Assembly: GCA_029582265.1 (NCBI GenBank)
Contig: CM055835.1
Coordinates: 12,145,498-12,209,497, forward strand
DNA length: 64,000 nt
DNA from: Zoroaster sp. YZ-2022
Taxonomy: Eukaryota > Echinodermata > Asteroidea > Forcipulatida > Zoroasteridae
Reading direction: 5' to 3'
The stretch's first letter is position 1; every line of letters starts with the position of its first letter. The translations under genes were made by a program, and so were the position numbers. A model generated the notes under the pieces. It had not been told where the DNA came from. It made no database searches and saw only the letters and a list, made by a program, of their open reading frames with translations. Below are positions 9,897 through 20,929 of this stretch, in pieces.

Positions 9897-12415
9897 CAGG
9901 CCTTGTCTTTTACAAGACGATTATGCTTGCAAGCACCATCGCTAGCCTAAAATCACTTTGAGGCGCCAAAATCCACGCACCTACGTTCAGTAAACCTTTA
10001 AAACCGCGCCGCTGACGTCAGCAGACCACTTCAGGCAATAGCGTATCGGGCTGATATGCTATAAATCGGCCGATACGCTATCGATATGCTATAATTTATT
10101 CCATGGTGAAAAAAAAACACCCCAAAATTTCCTTTGTTCAGTTCGAGAACTAATTGTGAACAACAATAATTTGTTGCCACTGAGGGATTTATTTCATCTT
10201 GTAGGAAGCTTTATTGATACATTTTAATTGGCCGGCAACTTTGTTTCTTTTCAAGAGAATGTGTTTGATGCGCATTTGCAACTGTGCCGCCTGCGCGATC
10301 TATTTATGGCATTCAACGTTAAACACATTGACACTGGTTCGCTACCACACTGCTTAGGTAAAAACTAGATGAGCGGGGTACCCGCGTGCCAGGCAGAGTC
10401 GGGATAAACACCGCAAAAGTGAAGTCTATAAAAAGTGTCTGTCGTGAGTTACTATGATCATGGAGGAAGGAATGCTATGACATGTTTTCTCAAATAATTA
10501 TTTCTGAAACAAAATCTACTGTCGGAATTTTTTTGAGTGAAAGTTAAAAACAACATAGAACAACAACCACCGGTAAACGGTGGTTGTTGAACATCTGATG
10601 TCCGCCGGGCCGGCCGCCAGCAGAACTGAGTTCGACCTATGGAAACAGTTTTGTCTTCATGGCATCAAAACATTTGTAAATCTCATTCTAGTATCATTCC
10701 CCGCCACCACTTAAGAAGTTGTTATTGATGAGAACAATTTTAAAAAAACAACGAAAATCGGAAATGCAAGACTTGATCGGCTATTCCCGGTCCCCAGGAT
10801 ATGTTGCACCATGCAAACAGGCCTCCGTTTACTTTTAAATCAGGAGTAACGGTAAACACTTTCTAAAACTGTTTTTCTTCTTAATTTTTTACATACCCGA
10901 CCGCTATTTATTTAATGCCGAAAGCATGATTTCTGAGCTGAGATTCTCCGCCACAATACACAGAATTTAATTCCACAAAACAAAATATGCCAAAGATTTC
11001 TGAAGCTTTTCCAAGGTAAACAATTCACCAATAGTTTGCTCTCAGTCGAATAAATAGATGTTACCATTCTGCTCCATCCAGTCATAATTTTTTAAGTAGG
11101 TCTAGATTTATTGTTTTAAATTTTAGGCTTTGAAACAACTGATTAAAAGACGCATTTCTGCCGACAGTCGGATCACTCACTCGCGCTACTTAGCCTTGGG
11201 AGAATGTATACTGGTATCCTGTAATGTTGTTTCATACATGTATAGTTATATAGCTTGGAAACCAGCCAAGAACCAGGTCCCAGAGGTAAATGTCACCTGG
11301 TCTGGGAGTGTAAAACCACAACCTGTCAGTCATTGTCAAGTGAACAATAGCCCCAACTCTTGTCTTGGCTCTAATCCCAAATTGATACATTCAACATTCC
11401 AAAGTCGGCAGACAGTTCGTTGATGTGAACCTGTGACCCAGAAATTGTGTCTTTTGGGTTGCCGGTTGTCTTGTTTCTTTTTCTTTTAAAATACTTTGAA
11501 CAGACTGGAGCTGGATAATTCTAAGGCGTATTTACAGCTGGCCTATGTTTTTTAAAAACTTCGCTGAGCTTTTTTTTTATTTACGCAGTAACTGTGGACT
11601 TGGAATATAGAGCTCTTACCTACCTGCTGTCCAATAAAATACTTTATGAAACTATTTACCTGGGTGAAGCTTGCACTGCAGGGTTTCGTTTGTAAGAACC
11701 ATTTTATTTCTAGTTTTGTCAAGTAGGCATAAGTCAAGGAATATATTGTAATGTATTATATGGATTTTTTTTTGATCATATCTCGCTTTGAATTATTGAT
11801 AAAAACGATTAACTTTACTCACACGTTTAAAGCTACAAACTAACAACAATCCAATGTAAAGTGAATAAAACAATAATTAAAACAATAACAACATGAGTCA
11901 TGTAGGCTCTACTCCAATTTATATTTAAAAATGGGTTTGATATTAGTTAAGAAAAATGTGACAGAATTACATGTGCACATGTAACCTACCAATTGAAAAG
12001 CAAGAAATATTTTTATGTCTAAAACAAATATGGTTTTGTCTGACAAATTATATCATGCAATATGCCCCTAAATAGCCTCAGATTGCACCAGAGAGCATCT
12101 ACAAAATAAAAATTTCCCAGGGTCCTTAAGCGGGCCCTGGACCCCACGCCGTTGTGGCTTCGCGCTATGCGCTCGCAGATTCGTGTCATACAAATGGCCC
12201 TATGCTATAATTTCATCCTGGCTAGAACACTGAATGAAAGCGTCCTTTCTTTATTCTACCACGTCTATACTGAGCTGAGGCAAGGTTTGCAGCTGGCCAA
12301 ACCTGATTCCACACGATTCCGGGAACCAAAAGTAAAACAGCTCGCCTAGGCCAACTTTTACCAGTCTAGGCGAGCTGTTTTTCACTCGCCTGCATTTTAT
12401 TCAAGGCAAGGCCTG
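9897..12415. mobile_element. 2.5-kb insertion inside the minisatellite, TSD TGGGAG
   Basis: The 63-bp repeat is interrupted mid-unit. TGGGAG lies at 9891-9896 and again at 12416-12421. The ends are CAGGCCTTGTCTTT and, inverted, CAGGCCTTGCCTT, so a DNA transposon with short terminal inverted repeats is likely. The right end has a hairpin (AACAGCTCGCCTAG against CTAGGCGAGCTGTT, about 12337-12381). Another hairpin lies near 10560-10590 (CAACAACCACCG). I see no recognisable transposase; the longest frames (under 100 codons) look random. It is absent from the matching array C. Confidence 0.75.
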
Positions 12416-12954
12416 TGGGAGTGCACACACAAGGTGCTCATCATTATTGGGGTGGAATTGGGCCATGGTCGTGAATCCTGGGAGTGCACACACAAGGTGC
12501 TCATCATTATTGGGGTGGAATTGGGCCTGGTCGTGAATCCTGGGAGTGCACACACAAGGTGCTCATCATTATTTGGGTGGAATTGGGCCCTGGTCGTAAA
12601 TCCTGGGAGTGCACGCACAAGGTGCTCATCATTATTGGGGTGGAATTGGGCCCTGGTCATGAATCCTGGGAGTGCACACACAAGGTGCTCCTCATTATTG
12701 GGATGAAATTGGGCCCTGGTCAGGAATCCTGGGAGTGCACACACAAGGTGCTCATCATTATTGGGGTGGAATTGGGCCCTGGTCGTGAATCCTGGGAGTG
12801 CACGCACAAGGTGCTCATCATTATTGGGGTGGAATTGGGCCCTGGTCGTGAATCCTGGGAGTACACACACAAGGTGCTCATCATTACTGGGATGAAATTG
12901 GGCCCTGGTCATGAATCCTGGGAGTGCACACACAAGGTGCTCATCATTATTGGG
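12416..12954. repeat. 63-bp minisatellite, array B (about 8.5 units)
   Basis: This is the continuation of array A beyond the 2.5-kb insertion, with array-specific variants: most units read GGGGTGGAATTGGGCCCTGG instead of GGGATGAAATTGGGCCCCGG. It ends at ATTATTGGGCTC, the same edge as array C (59738). Confidence 0.93.
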
Positions 12955-14452
12955 CTCTATCTTATAACAGAACATTTTTCAAGAAGCTAGAAGACCATTT
13001 TCTCTGAATGAAGAAGCTCATTAGCATAACAATCAGACCCTGTCAGAGGGTATACACTTCACCTAGCAACACCCAAACAATGCTTATTCCTGTATACAAG
13101 AAGTATTAATTTGTCAAATGTCACAAATGGCATGTATCATTTGATGAAAGTAGAATTTGTCCTTCCGTTACTGTCCTTCCGTTACCAATATGGTAACGGA
13201 AGGACATGTTGTAATCAATTATAATTAATAAACAAAAGATATATAGATGTCAGTAATAATACCATATTGAAGGCTGACTAAAACTTGCTTTTAATAATAA
13301 CTTTCATTGCATTCATCCTGCAATTAGTAAAAATAAATAAAAAATGTGAAGTTTTTTGGTAACGGAAGGACATTTTATTAGACCAAAATATTAAAAGTCA
13401 CTGAAGTGTAACAAAGTACGCAACATTTGAAAAAAATTATTTCAATCAGTTTTTCAAGACCTATTCTGTCATATGACAGGGATTTACATGTATGTACTTT
13501 GTACCTATTTTTATGCATAATGCCGTAGTACTTTTATGTCATTATTTATCACATTTTTGGTTCATAAGTGGATTATTGATTTTTAAATCATAATTTTTGG
13601 GTACCAAAATCAAAATTGTAATTCTTGAAATTATCAACTGTTAGATTTCATTTGACACCAAATTTGTTTTTGTCATATGCATTTAATTTTTTGGATGTCA
13701 TGACCTCTTTGGTGTGGAATTGTCCAGTACAAGAAGCAGAATCATATACTGGTCCTGGGACTGGACAAAGGAGGGATTCAATGACAGATGAGAATAAAAT
13801 ATTTGAAACTAGTCCATTTATTAACTGTTTTTCAATGGAGTGTCACACTAGCAATTTAATTGAAAATATAAGTCTTAACAGGTCTGAAGTCACTGGTGAA
13901 GGCCCTCCTCTCCGTTTACTGTTTGCTTTCAGTGCACTTGATACAATGTACATTACCCAATAAATCTTAGTTTATTCATTTCCTTTTATTTACAGATATG
14001 AGGGCCTGTTCGTCTGTTCATTTTAAGTTTTAATTTTTCTTTTTACAGTAGTTGTCCCCCATCATTAGTTGTATATTCCTGGATCTGAGCCACTCTTTTC
14101 TCATATCTGTTATTCTACAGTTAATTTACAGTTCAATGACTTCATTTTCATTGTGTACCTGGATGTGTGAATAATCAATGACCTTTAACCTTAGTTCCAG
14201 TACTGTATAGTACCATGGACCGGAGGTATTTTACCTCCATGATAGTACTCACCAGGTACATAACCATACAAAATGTAATGTACAATTGATGTATGACACG
14301 TCATCCACTGAATATAAAAATAGACGGGGGAATTTTACAGGTTCCATTTTGTCGTGTCATATTTCAACAGAGCTTAGATTGAATTTCATCTTTAAAAAAG
14401 TATATTTGAACATCAGGAGAGGACATTATCTTCTGTCAAAATTCCAGTTCAT
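12955..14452 (+). repeat. Type II upstream module, copy 2
   Basis: Shared with copy 7 (59739-61197). The left half is transposon-like. It has four copies of a 13-mer, GTCCTTCCGTTAC, at 13159, 13173, 13192 (inverted) and 13358 (inverted), and it ends near 13727 at GGTGTGGAATTGTCC. That end matches the GTGGAATTGCCC terminus of the 2.1-kb element elsewhere. The right half aligns with the type I module. A 28-bp palindromic insertion sits at 14214-14241. No gene seen. Confidence 0.75.
14214..14241. mobile_element. 28-bp palindromic micro-insertion, TSD ATAGTAC
   Basis: The insert starts CATGGACCGGAGGTA and ends TACCTCCATG, so 10-bp-class inverted ends nearly touch. ATAGTAC is duplicated at 14207-14213 and 14242-14248. 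Copy 7 has the unfilled site GTATAGTACTCACC (about 60986-60999). Confidence 0.8.
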
Positions 14453-15901
14453 GTAAGTTGACATTCTTTTAGTTGAGATTAGTCAATAGAAATTATGGGA
14501 AACTGCATGATATTGTCAAGAGTTTGAGGAATGGCATTAGTGCTTAGTTTGGTGCAGACACACCAACGTTCAAGCTCCCAGCCATAGGCAGTGGTTATTA
14601 TTTGACATGTTTGACCAAATTTCATCCAAGGGAAATGTATTTTGTCATGACTTGTTTTAGTTTACTGGCCAATCCAACTTCATGTATTTGTAAAACAAAG
14701 TCCTCACAATAAAAACAGTAAAGCCCAATGCTTGAATTATATAGACTGTTAGCTTTCATTTGACACCAAATTTGTTTTTGTCATATGCATTTTAAATTTT
14801 TGGATGTCATGACCTCTTTGGTGTGGAATTGCCCAGTACAAGAAGCAGAGTCATATACCTGGTCCTGGGACTGGACAGATGAGAATAAAATATTTGAAAT
14901 TAGTCCATTTATTAACTGTTTTTCAATGGAGTGTCACACTAGCAATTTAATTGAAAATATAAGTCTTAACAGGTCTGAAGTCACTGGTGAAGGCCCTCCC
15001 TCCGTTTACTGTTTGCTTTAATGTATTTGTGAAACAAAGTCCTCACAATAAAAACAGTAAACCCCAATGCTTGAATTATATTGGAAATTAACAACATAAT
15101 TAAACAAATATTATAATTTTGACCTGAAAAGTAATTGGTGTAAAATTAGTAAGGCTACTATACACTATTTGTTATCCAAAAAAACATAAATGCGCACAGA
15201 TTAACTTAGGGAATGTCTCAAATGTTGGAAAGGCTGGAACATTCCACTGAGAGAACACCACACTACTTCTAGGAAATAAGTAAATGGTCCATGGGGATAC
15301 CACCATGTTCCCAATGAAACGTTCCACTGGGAACACACATGCATGCATTGCTCTAAGACTGTTCCTGGGGATTGTTCTCGCTGGGAACATCGAATGTAAA
15401 AGGCCAAAAAAAGCCAGTAGCCATTAACACTCCTACTTTTGCTGAACTTCAATGGCAAGTAGCTATTCGCAACGTGCATGAGCTATTGAGGACACATGTT
15501 GTTAGATCACTGTGGGCGAAAGGGCAGCAATAGTGCGTTGTCTTGGGCATATTTTGCATGGAAAGCTCTAGGAATGTTCCTGGGCATTGTTCTCGCTGGG
15601 AACATCAAAAGCCATTAACGAACCAGCATGATTCAATGATGGCAATGTATGTGTACGTGGTATGGTATGCAATTTTATTTTGCACAACAATAATTATAAT
15701 GAATTATAAGAATATATTTATAGTGTAATAATTTTGCTACCGTACACATGTAGTTGTACTTTTATTTTATTTCTATTACAAAATGCCCCCTGATATACAT
15801 ATATTTACCATTCATCATTTCTTGCCTGTCATACTGTATATTCAAGAGATTTACTTGTAGCTATTTAAGTTAATTGTAATTTCTATTGTTTCAATTTACA
15901 G
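14453..15901 (+). other. Candidate 5'UTR intron, TRIM copy 2
   Basis: It has the same GTAAGT donor and TTTACAG acceptor as the other copies, but is 1449 bp because of local rearrangement. Sequence from about 14743 to 15019 repeats 13630-13920, including the GTGGAATTGCCC transposon edge. The joint is at a TTGAATTATA/TTGAAATTATA microhomology. A second GTTCTCGCTGGGAAC segment (about 15585) repeats the one near 15375. Confidence 0.55.
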
Positions 15902-15918
15902 TAATGTGAATTCAGAAG
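15902..15918 (+). promoter_or_regulatory. TRIM copy 2 leader with start-stop uORF
   Basis: ATG at 15904-15906 is followed at once by TGA (15907-15909), in frame with and nine nt before the main ATG context. After splicing to the inferred exon the -3 base would be T, a weak context; in unspliced RNA it would be G. Confidence 0.7.
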
Positions 15919-17883
15919 ATGGCGGCCAATACCACTGCCGAGTCGGTGTTGGGTAAAATCAGCAAAGATCATTTAGAGTGCCCTATCTGTATGAAATGTT
16001 ACACACAACCTAAACTGCTGGACTGTCTGCACAGTTTTTGCCTTAACTGTCTGCAAGAAATGAGAGATATGCAGGATAAGGAGAACAGAACGCTGACTTG
16101 TCCAGTATGCAGACATGTAACAATATTGACAGAAAAGGAGGTTGCTGGTCTGCCTAATGACTTTAAATTGAGTGCCCTGGTGGAGGAAGTCACTATGCAG
16201 GAAAAACTACTACAAGGTCAGGGGTCAGAGATCAAATGTCAAGCCTGTGATGAGGGGAACCGGGCAATCTCAAGATGTATGGACTGTGATCACTTTCTGT
16301 GTCAAGAATGCCAACGAGCACATGAACGTATGGCTGTGATGAAATCTCACCAAATATACACGCTGGCTCAGTTGCAATCAGGTGAGGTTACCTACAAGAG
16401 CAAACTGAGAGATTTTACTCCAAAATGTGAGACACACACCGATCAGAATATCAGCCTGTACTGCAACACATGTGAGAAGTTAGTATGTCTCATGTGTAGT
16501 GTTCTAGATCATGTTAATCCCAAACACTCTCTGGTAGACCTTCCTGAGGCTGTAAAGAAATGCAAACAAGATGTTGCACAACTGATGGCAAAAGTGATGA
16601 AAAGCAAAACAGAATTGAACAATGCCTTGAGTGCTACAGAAAAGTACCGCAAGAATCTGGACTCTATGTATGCAGATACCAACAAGAAAATCTCCAGAAA
16701 AGCTGACAAGGAAGTTACCAAAATCAGAGAGGATGAGCGGAAACTGAAGCAAGAGGCAGAAAAGATTTATAAAGACAGAGTCAAGACATTTGAAATTGCT
16801 CTCAGCATAAACAGCAAAGAGGAGACCCAGGCAGTGAACAAGTTGGACCGACTGATGGATCAAGGGAGTCATTGTGAGATTCTAGCTCTTCAGCAGAAAC
16901 TCGTCCAATACCTCAAAGAATTGACAGTGATACAGCCAGAGAAAGTGTCTGACAGGTTGTCCTTCATGGACTTTGAAGAAGGTGCAAGATCACTTGGGAG
17001 ACTGGTTCTGGAAGATGAGTCAAACATTGAATTAAAAGCTGCAGCTGAGGAATCACTAAGACCTGGAAGTATGTGTCTGAAAGAGAACTGGGTCCTCAAA
17101 ACAGATATAAAGACATTTGGACCAAAACAGACCATGTTTAAAGTGGCTTATGATGTTGCAGCCTTCTCCAATAATGAAATAGTTGTGGTAGACAGTGACC
17201 ACAAACTGTTGATTACTTTTTCACCAGAGAGCAAATCTAAATCCACTGTCATCCCACAAAGACTACAAATCAAAGGTCTTACTGTTCCACACCATATAGC
17301 AGTGAATAGGGATGATCAGCTGATTGTTCTAGACAGTCAAACAGTCAAGATCTTCAACAAGAAATATCAGCTCCTCTATCAGGTCACACCAGGTAGAGGG
17401 TCAGACAGTCAACCATCATGTCTTGCAGTGGATGACAACAATCTAATAGCAGTGGGTTATCAGGAGATTAAAAAGATATCTCTACACAACCCAGATGGAT
17501 CCCTCATCAGAACACTGCCTGCTCCAGGGATTGGTAATTATTTGACTACCTGCAAGCAGCAGTTGATCTACACTGACTGGAGGAGCAAGAAGTTAGTATC
17601 AGTAGACTACAATGGTGTCATGGCATTCTCAGTTGATGTCACCAGTGATCAGATTGCTCCATGGTACATGTACCCTTCTGGTGTGTGTTGTGATAGAGAT
17701 GGCAGCATATACGTTGCTTTGCGTCATATGTTCACAGGTGACATTCAGCGATTCAGTCCTGATGGCAAGTACACTGAGTGTATCATCAAGGATTGTAGTC
17801 CTCCACGGGGCATTACATTCACACCAGGTGGTGATCTGGTTGTAGCTGCATATGAATCTGTTCAAATCTATCACCGTGTGTAA
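15919..17883 (+). CDS. TRIM-NHL protein copy 2, 654 aa
   Basis: Same architecture as copy 1, with every RING and B-box ligand kept. It differs by three in-frame indels. EVN is missing in the distal coiled coil (NKLDRLMD). MY is gained near residue 584 (APWYMYPSG) through a TAC to TACATGTAC change at 17665-17673. Two residues are lost in blade 5 (HMFTGDIQ instead of HMFISSGDIQ). Blade 1 reads FSPESKSKST, a version shared in part with copy 6. B-box 2 has LVCLMCSVLDH. Residue 5 is T rather than I. It sits in a type II upstream and type B downstream context. All changes keep the frame, so a functional protein is likely. Confidence 0.93.
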   Translation: MAANTTAESVLGKISKDHLECPICMKCYTQPKLLDCLHSFCLNCLQEMRDMQDKENRTLTCPVCRHVTILTEKEVAGLPNDFKLSALVEEVTMQEKLLQGQGSEIKCQACDEGNRAISRCMDCDHFLCQECQRAHERMAVMKSHQIYTLAQLQSGEVTYKSKLRDFTPKCETHTDQNISLYCNTCEKLVCLMCSVLDHVNPKHSLVDLPEAVKKCKQDVAQLMAKVMKSKTELNNALSATEKYRKNLDSMYADTNKKISRKADKEVTKIREDERKLKQEAEKIYKDRVKTFEIALSINSKEETQAVNKLDRLMDQGSHCEILALQQKLVQYLKELTVIQPEKVSDRLSFMDFEEGARSLGRLVLEDESNIELKAAAEESLRPGSMCLKENWVLKTDIKTFGPKQTMFKVAYDVAAFSNNEIVVVDSDHKLLITFSPESKSKSTVIPQRLQIKGLTVPHHIAVNRDDQLIVLDSQTVKIFNKKYQLLYQVTPGRGSDSQPSCLAVDDNNLIAVGYQEIKKISLHNPDGSLIRTLPAPGIGNYLTTCKQQLIYTDWRSKKLVSVDYNGVMAFSVDVTSDQIAPWYMYPSGVCCDRDGSIYVALRHMFTGDIQRFSPDGKYTECIIKDCSPPRGITFTPGGDLVVAAYESVQIYHRV

Positions 17884-18214
17884 AAGCAGAAACTAAATAA
17901 GAAAAGCCACAAACACAGAACAGAAAATTACCTAAAATGTTCTACATGTAAACCTGACAATTTGACTTAAAGGGAAAAGTACAACATTGGTATTGTCAAA
18001 AAAACAAATGATTAGTTTTACATAAAACTTGGTGTAAAGTTAGTACAAGTAAAATTCTTCTGTCAAATTGTACTCTGACTGAAGTACTTTTATTTTGCAG
18101 AAAAAACTGTGCACATGTACCCAGGAATTGGATTTAAAGGGGAAAAAATCGCCAACCTCAAAGCAGACTTTTGAAAGGACATGATATCGGTGTCCTTGAA
18201 TGAAAACAATATGG

Positions 18215-18362
18215 GTGTTGGCCTAGATAACAGACATATATGATAAGATCATATTACAGCGTCTGACTGCATTTTTATCATAATTATGCAGCCACTGGTT
18301 CATTATTTATGTAACATCCATGGTTTTATGATCTTATCATGCACTGTTATCTAGTCCAACAC
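18215..18362. mobile_element. Short inverted-repeat element
   Basis: GTGTTGGCCTAGATAACAG at the left matches the inverse of CTGTTATCTAGTCCAACAC at the right, and ATGATAAGATCAT/ATGATCTTATCAT extends the pairing. The same element is at 35668-35810, so it predates the copy 2/copy 4 duplication and no empty site is available. Confidence 0.6.
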
Positions 18363-19254
18363 ACACACAGTATTATTTTCAGTCACTCAGTTTATCTTTA
18401 GCTACATGTAGGACACTGATTCTCTGCTCTGATCAGCACGAGACTGTCCTTTTAGAGGGAAGGTACAACATTAATATTAAAAAAAACATAAAATGATCAC
18501 AATTTTACATAAAATATAAAACATAAATCATAAAACTCAAGGTGAAAAGTTCCTACAAGTAACAATCCTCGAAAAAATGTTTTCTGTCTAAAGAGCTTTT
18601 ATCTTTTCAAAAAGTTGACATCTGCAAACTTTTTGATCACAGTTTTAAATAAAACTTTGTTAAATAAAACTTTGGTTTTATATCAAAATCACTTGAAATC
18701 TTTCTGTCTGAGGTCTTATAATTTCAGTAAAATTAGTTCAAAATGTTTCAATGAATATTTTGAGTGACACAACCTATTAAGCTTAAACTTTCAAAGAGTT
18801 CAAAGAAAGTAAGCATACTCATAGAAGCAGTTTTGTAAAAATGTTGTTCCTTCCCTTTTCAACCCTAGAAGGACAAACCAATACATGAATCATTCAATCT
18901 TATTATTTTCCTATATTTATGATTTGCTTTACAGTTTTGTAAAATCACACAAATATATACGTGAAGGTGTTTTTTATGCTATAAAAGTGATTGGGAATGC
19001 TCAACTTCCTATAGTAACCTCCGTTTTTGACTCCGTTTCCATGAAGTGATGATTCCGTCCAAAATATTTATTTTTGTTACAATAGGCTTTTATATCTCTT
19101 TGGGAGTGTATTCATTGTCGTTGACATTTCTGACAAGTTTCAAGTGTTGAAATGTCACAGTTTTGTAATTACACTAATTAATATACCCGGTGAATCATTA
19201 GCTAAGCTGTTTTTCATTTTTAACATTTTTGTATAGGTTGGTGAAATTCTTGCG

Positions 19255-19423
19255 TCGGGAGATAAACAATTGATTTAATTTTGCCCTACACCGACGTGTG
19301 TATAGCACTGTATACTCGGTGCTTTCCGAGTGTCTGTGAAAAAACTACACAGGCGACTCGGGCGGGATTCAAACCCATGACCTCCTGCTTACTAGTGCAG
19401 ACGTCTTAACCTCTCGACCACCA
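19255..19423 (-). mobile_element. tRNA-derived SINE, minus strand
   Basis: Read on the minus strand, the head (19423 back to 19355) has box A-like GGTCGAGAGGTTAA, a plausible anticodon arm (CTGC/GCAG) and box B GGTTTGAATCC. A body with CACTCGGAAAGCACCGAG and GTCGGTGTAGGGC follows. Copy 4 has different sequence here. It differs from the SINE at 1967, so two SINE families are present. Confidence 0.75.
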
Positions 19424-19605
19424 AAAATTTAAAGATACAACACTTCTTTGTTATTTAAGTTATTATCTTCACAAAGAAGCAAAATCTAAACTATTTAATG
19501 CTCAAAACAGTTCATCTTCAAAGGCGATTATCTCAAAACATGGATTTGCAGCTGTGTGGGTTGAATTGTCACTTTGTGAAAATGGTGACGGAACATGTAT
19601 ATATA

Positions 19606-20222
19606 TCTGCTTGGTCACAACTGTCTAGCACAGTGTGCTGACTGAGTCTGCTTGGTCACAGCTGTCTAGCACAGTGAGCTGACTGAGTCTGCTTGGTCAC
19701 AGCTGTCTAGCACAGTGAGCTGGCTGTGTCTGCTTGGTCACAGCTGTCTAGCACAGTGAGCTGACTGAGTCTGCTTGGTCACAGCTGTCTAGCACAGTGA
19801 GCTGACCGAGTCTGCTTGGTCACAGCTGTCTAGCACAGTGAGCTGACTGAGTCTGCTTGGTCACAGCTGTCTAGCACAGTGAGCTGACTGAGTCTGCTTG
19901 GTCACAGCTGTCTAGCACAGTGAGCTGACCCGAGTCTGCTTGGTCACAGCTGTCTAGCACAGTGAGCTGACCCGAATCTGCTTGGTCACAGCTGTCTAGC
20001 ACAGTGAGCTGACCGAGTCTGCTTGGTCACAGCTGTCTAGCACAGTGAGCTGACTGAGTCTGCTTGGTCACAGCTGTCTAGCACAGTGAGCTGACTGTGT
20101 CTGCTTGGTCACAGCTGTCTAGCACAGTGAGCTGACCGAGTCTGCTTGGTCACAGCAGTCTAGCACAGTGAGCTGACTGAGTCTGCTTGGTCACAGCTGT
20201 CTAGCACAGTGAGCTGACTGAG
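19606..20222. repeat. 41-bp minisatellite, array D (15 units)
   Basis: The unit starts TCTGCTTGGTCACAGCTGTC and ends AGTGAGCTGACTGAG. Each unit has a perfect ACAGCTGT palindrome containing an E-box (CAGCTG). Units vary at ACTGAG/ACCGAG/ACCCGAG, giving 41- or 42-bp lengths. No open frame of note. Confidence 0.95.
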
Positions 20223-20929
20223 AATATAATGTGTAAACATGTGTGCTTCTACAATGGTGTCAGGTAAAACCTGTTGTCAAACCAGGTTTTCCTTGGAAAA
20301 AATGTGATGTAAATTGGGTTCAATTTTCAGGGGGGCACTGGGGGTGCACCACTTTTTCTAGGAGGCATGTCAAAAAGAATTAATAATAATACATGATCCA
20401 CTCATTTGAATCTCCGAATCTAATCAAGAAAAACCCTGGCGTGTAGCTAAAATTGAGTGGGGGGGCATGGGGCTTTTTGTTATAAAACAGGAGAAATACA
20501 CCACAGCCAAATATTTGACCCCATTTTAACCCTTATAAAGGGTGGGGGTGTTGATGTTCTGTGACTTGAATCAAAATATTTTATGGTTGAAAAATTTGCC
20601 GGGGGCTACTTTTTTTCCAAAATTTTTCCACTGCTCCCCCTTTTTGCCCTCTAAAAGCTTTAAAAATTTAACCGAAGGGTCGCTGTTTACAAACAGCGTT
20701 TGATTCATGTTCTTTTAGGTAATGTTTGATTGTAGATACAAATGTTAGTTTGACCATGGAGGTATACCTCCATGGTTTGACTAATCTACATGTAGGAGAT
20801 TACTATTTGGATTATAGGTATTTTAGTGGGATACCTGTGATGGGGTACATGTACATGTATATAAGGCATAATTATAATGTGCATCAGGACTGGGGTTTTT
20901 TAATTTGTTTTTAGGGGAAATTGTCTTCC
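20223..20929 (+). repeat. Post-array module, shared with 37642-38289
   Basis: Spacer DNA after the 41-bp array, with G-rich stretches (GGGGGCACTGGGGG) and a short AAAACCTG/CAGGTTTT hairpin. It contains a 20-bp palindromic insertion (20755-20774) and a TA to TACATGTA insertion (20787-20794) that the copy 4-5 spacer lacks. No gene seen. Confidence 0.75.
20755..20774. mobile_element. 20-bp perfect palindromic micro-insertion, TSD GTTTGAC
   Basis: The insert CATGGAGGTATACCTCCATG is its own reverse complement. GTTTGAC flanks it at 20748-20754 and 20775-20781. The paralogous spacer (about 38167) reads TTAGTTTGACTAATC, the unfilled site. The ends match those of the 28-bp insertion at 14214. Confidence 0.82.

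Larger units (their letters stand above)
17884..19605 (+). repeat. Type B downstream module, copy 2
   Basis: The first 330 bp align with the other 3' flanks (stop, then AAGCAGAAACTAAATAAG). Past about 18200 the sequence is shared only with copy 4 (35249-36608). It holds a small inverted-repeat element (18215-18362) and a minus-strand SINE (19255-19423), and leads into the 41-bp minisatellite. The rest is AT-rich with no gene seen. Confidence 0.75.

Noticed and set aside
19355..19423. A functional minus-strand tRNA gene
   Set aside because: It has box A and B homology but no clean acceptor stem, and it continues into a repeat body.
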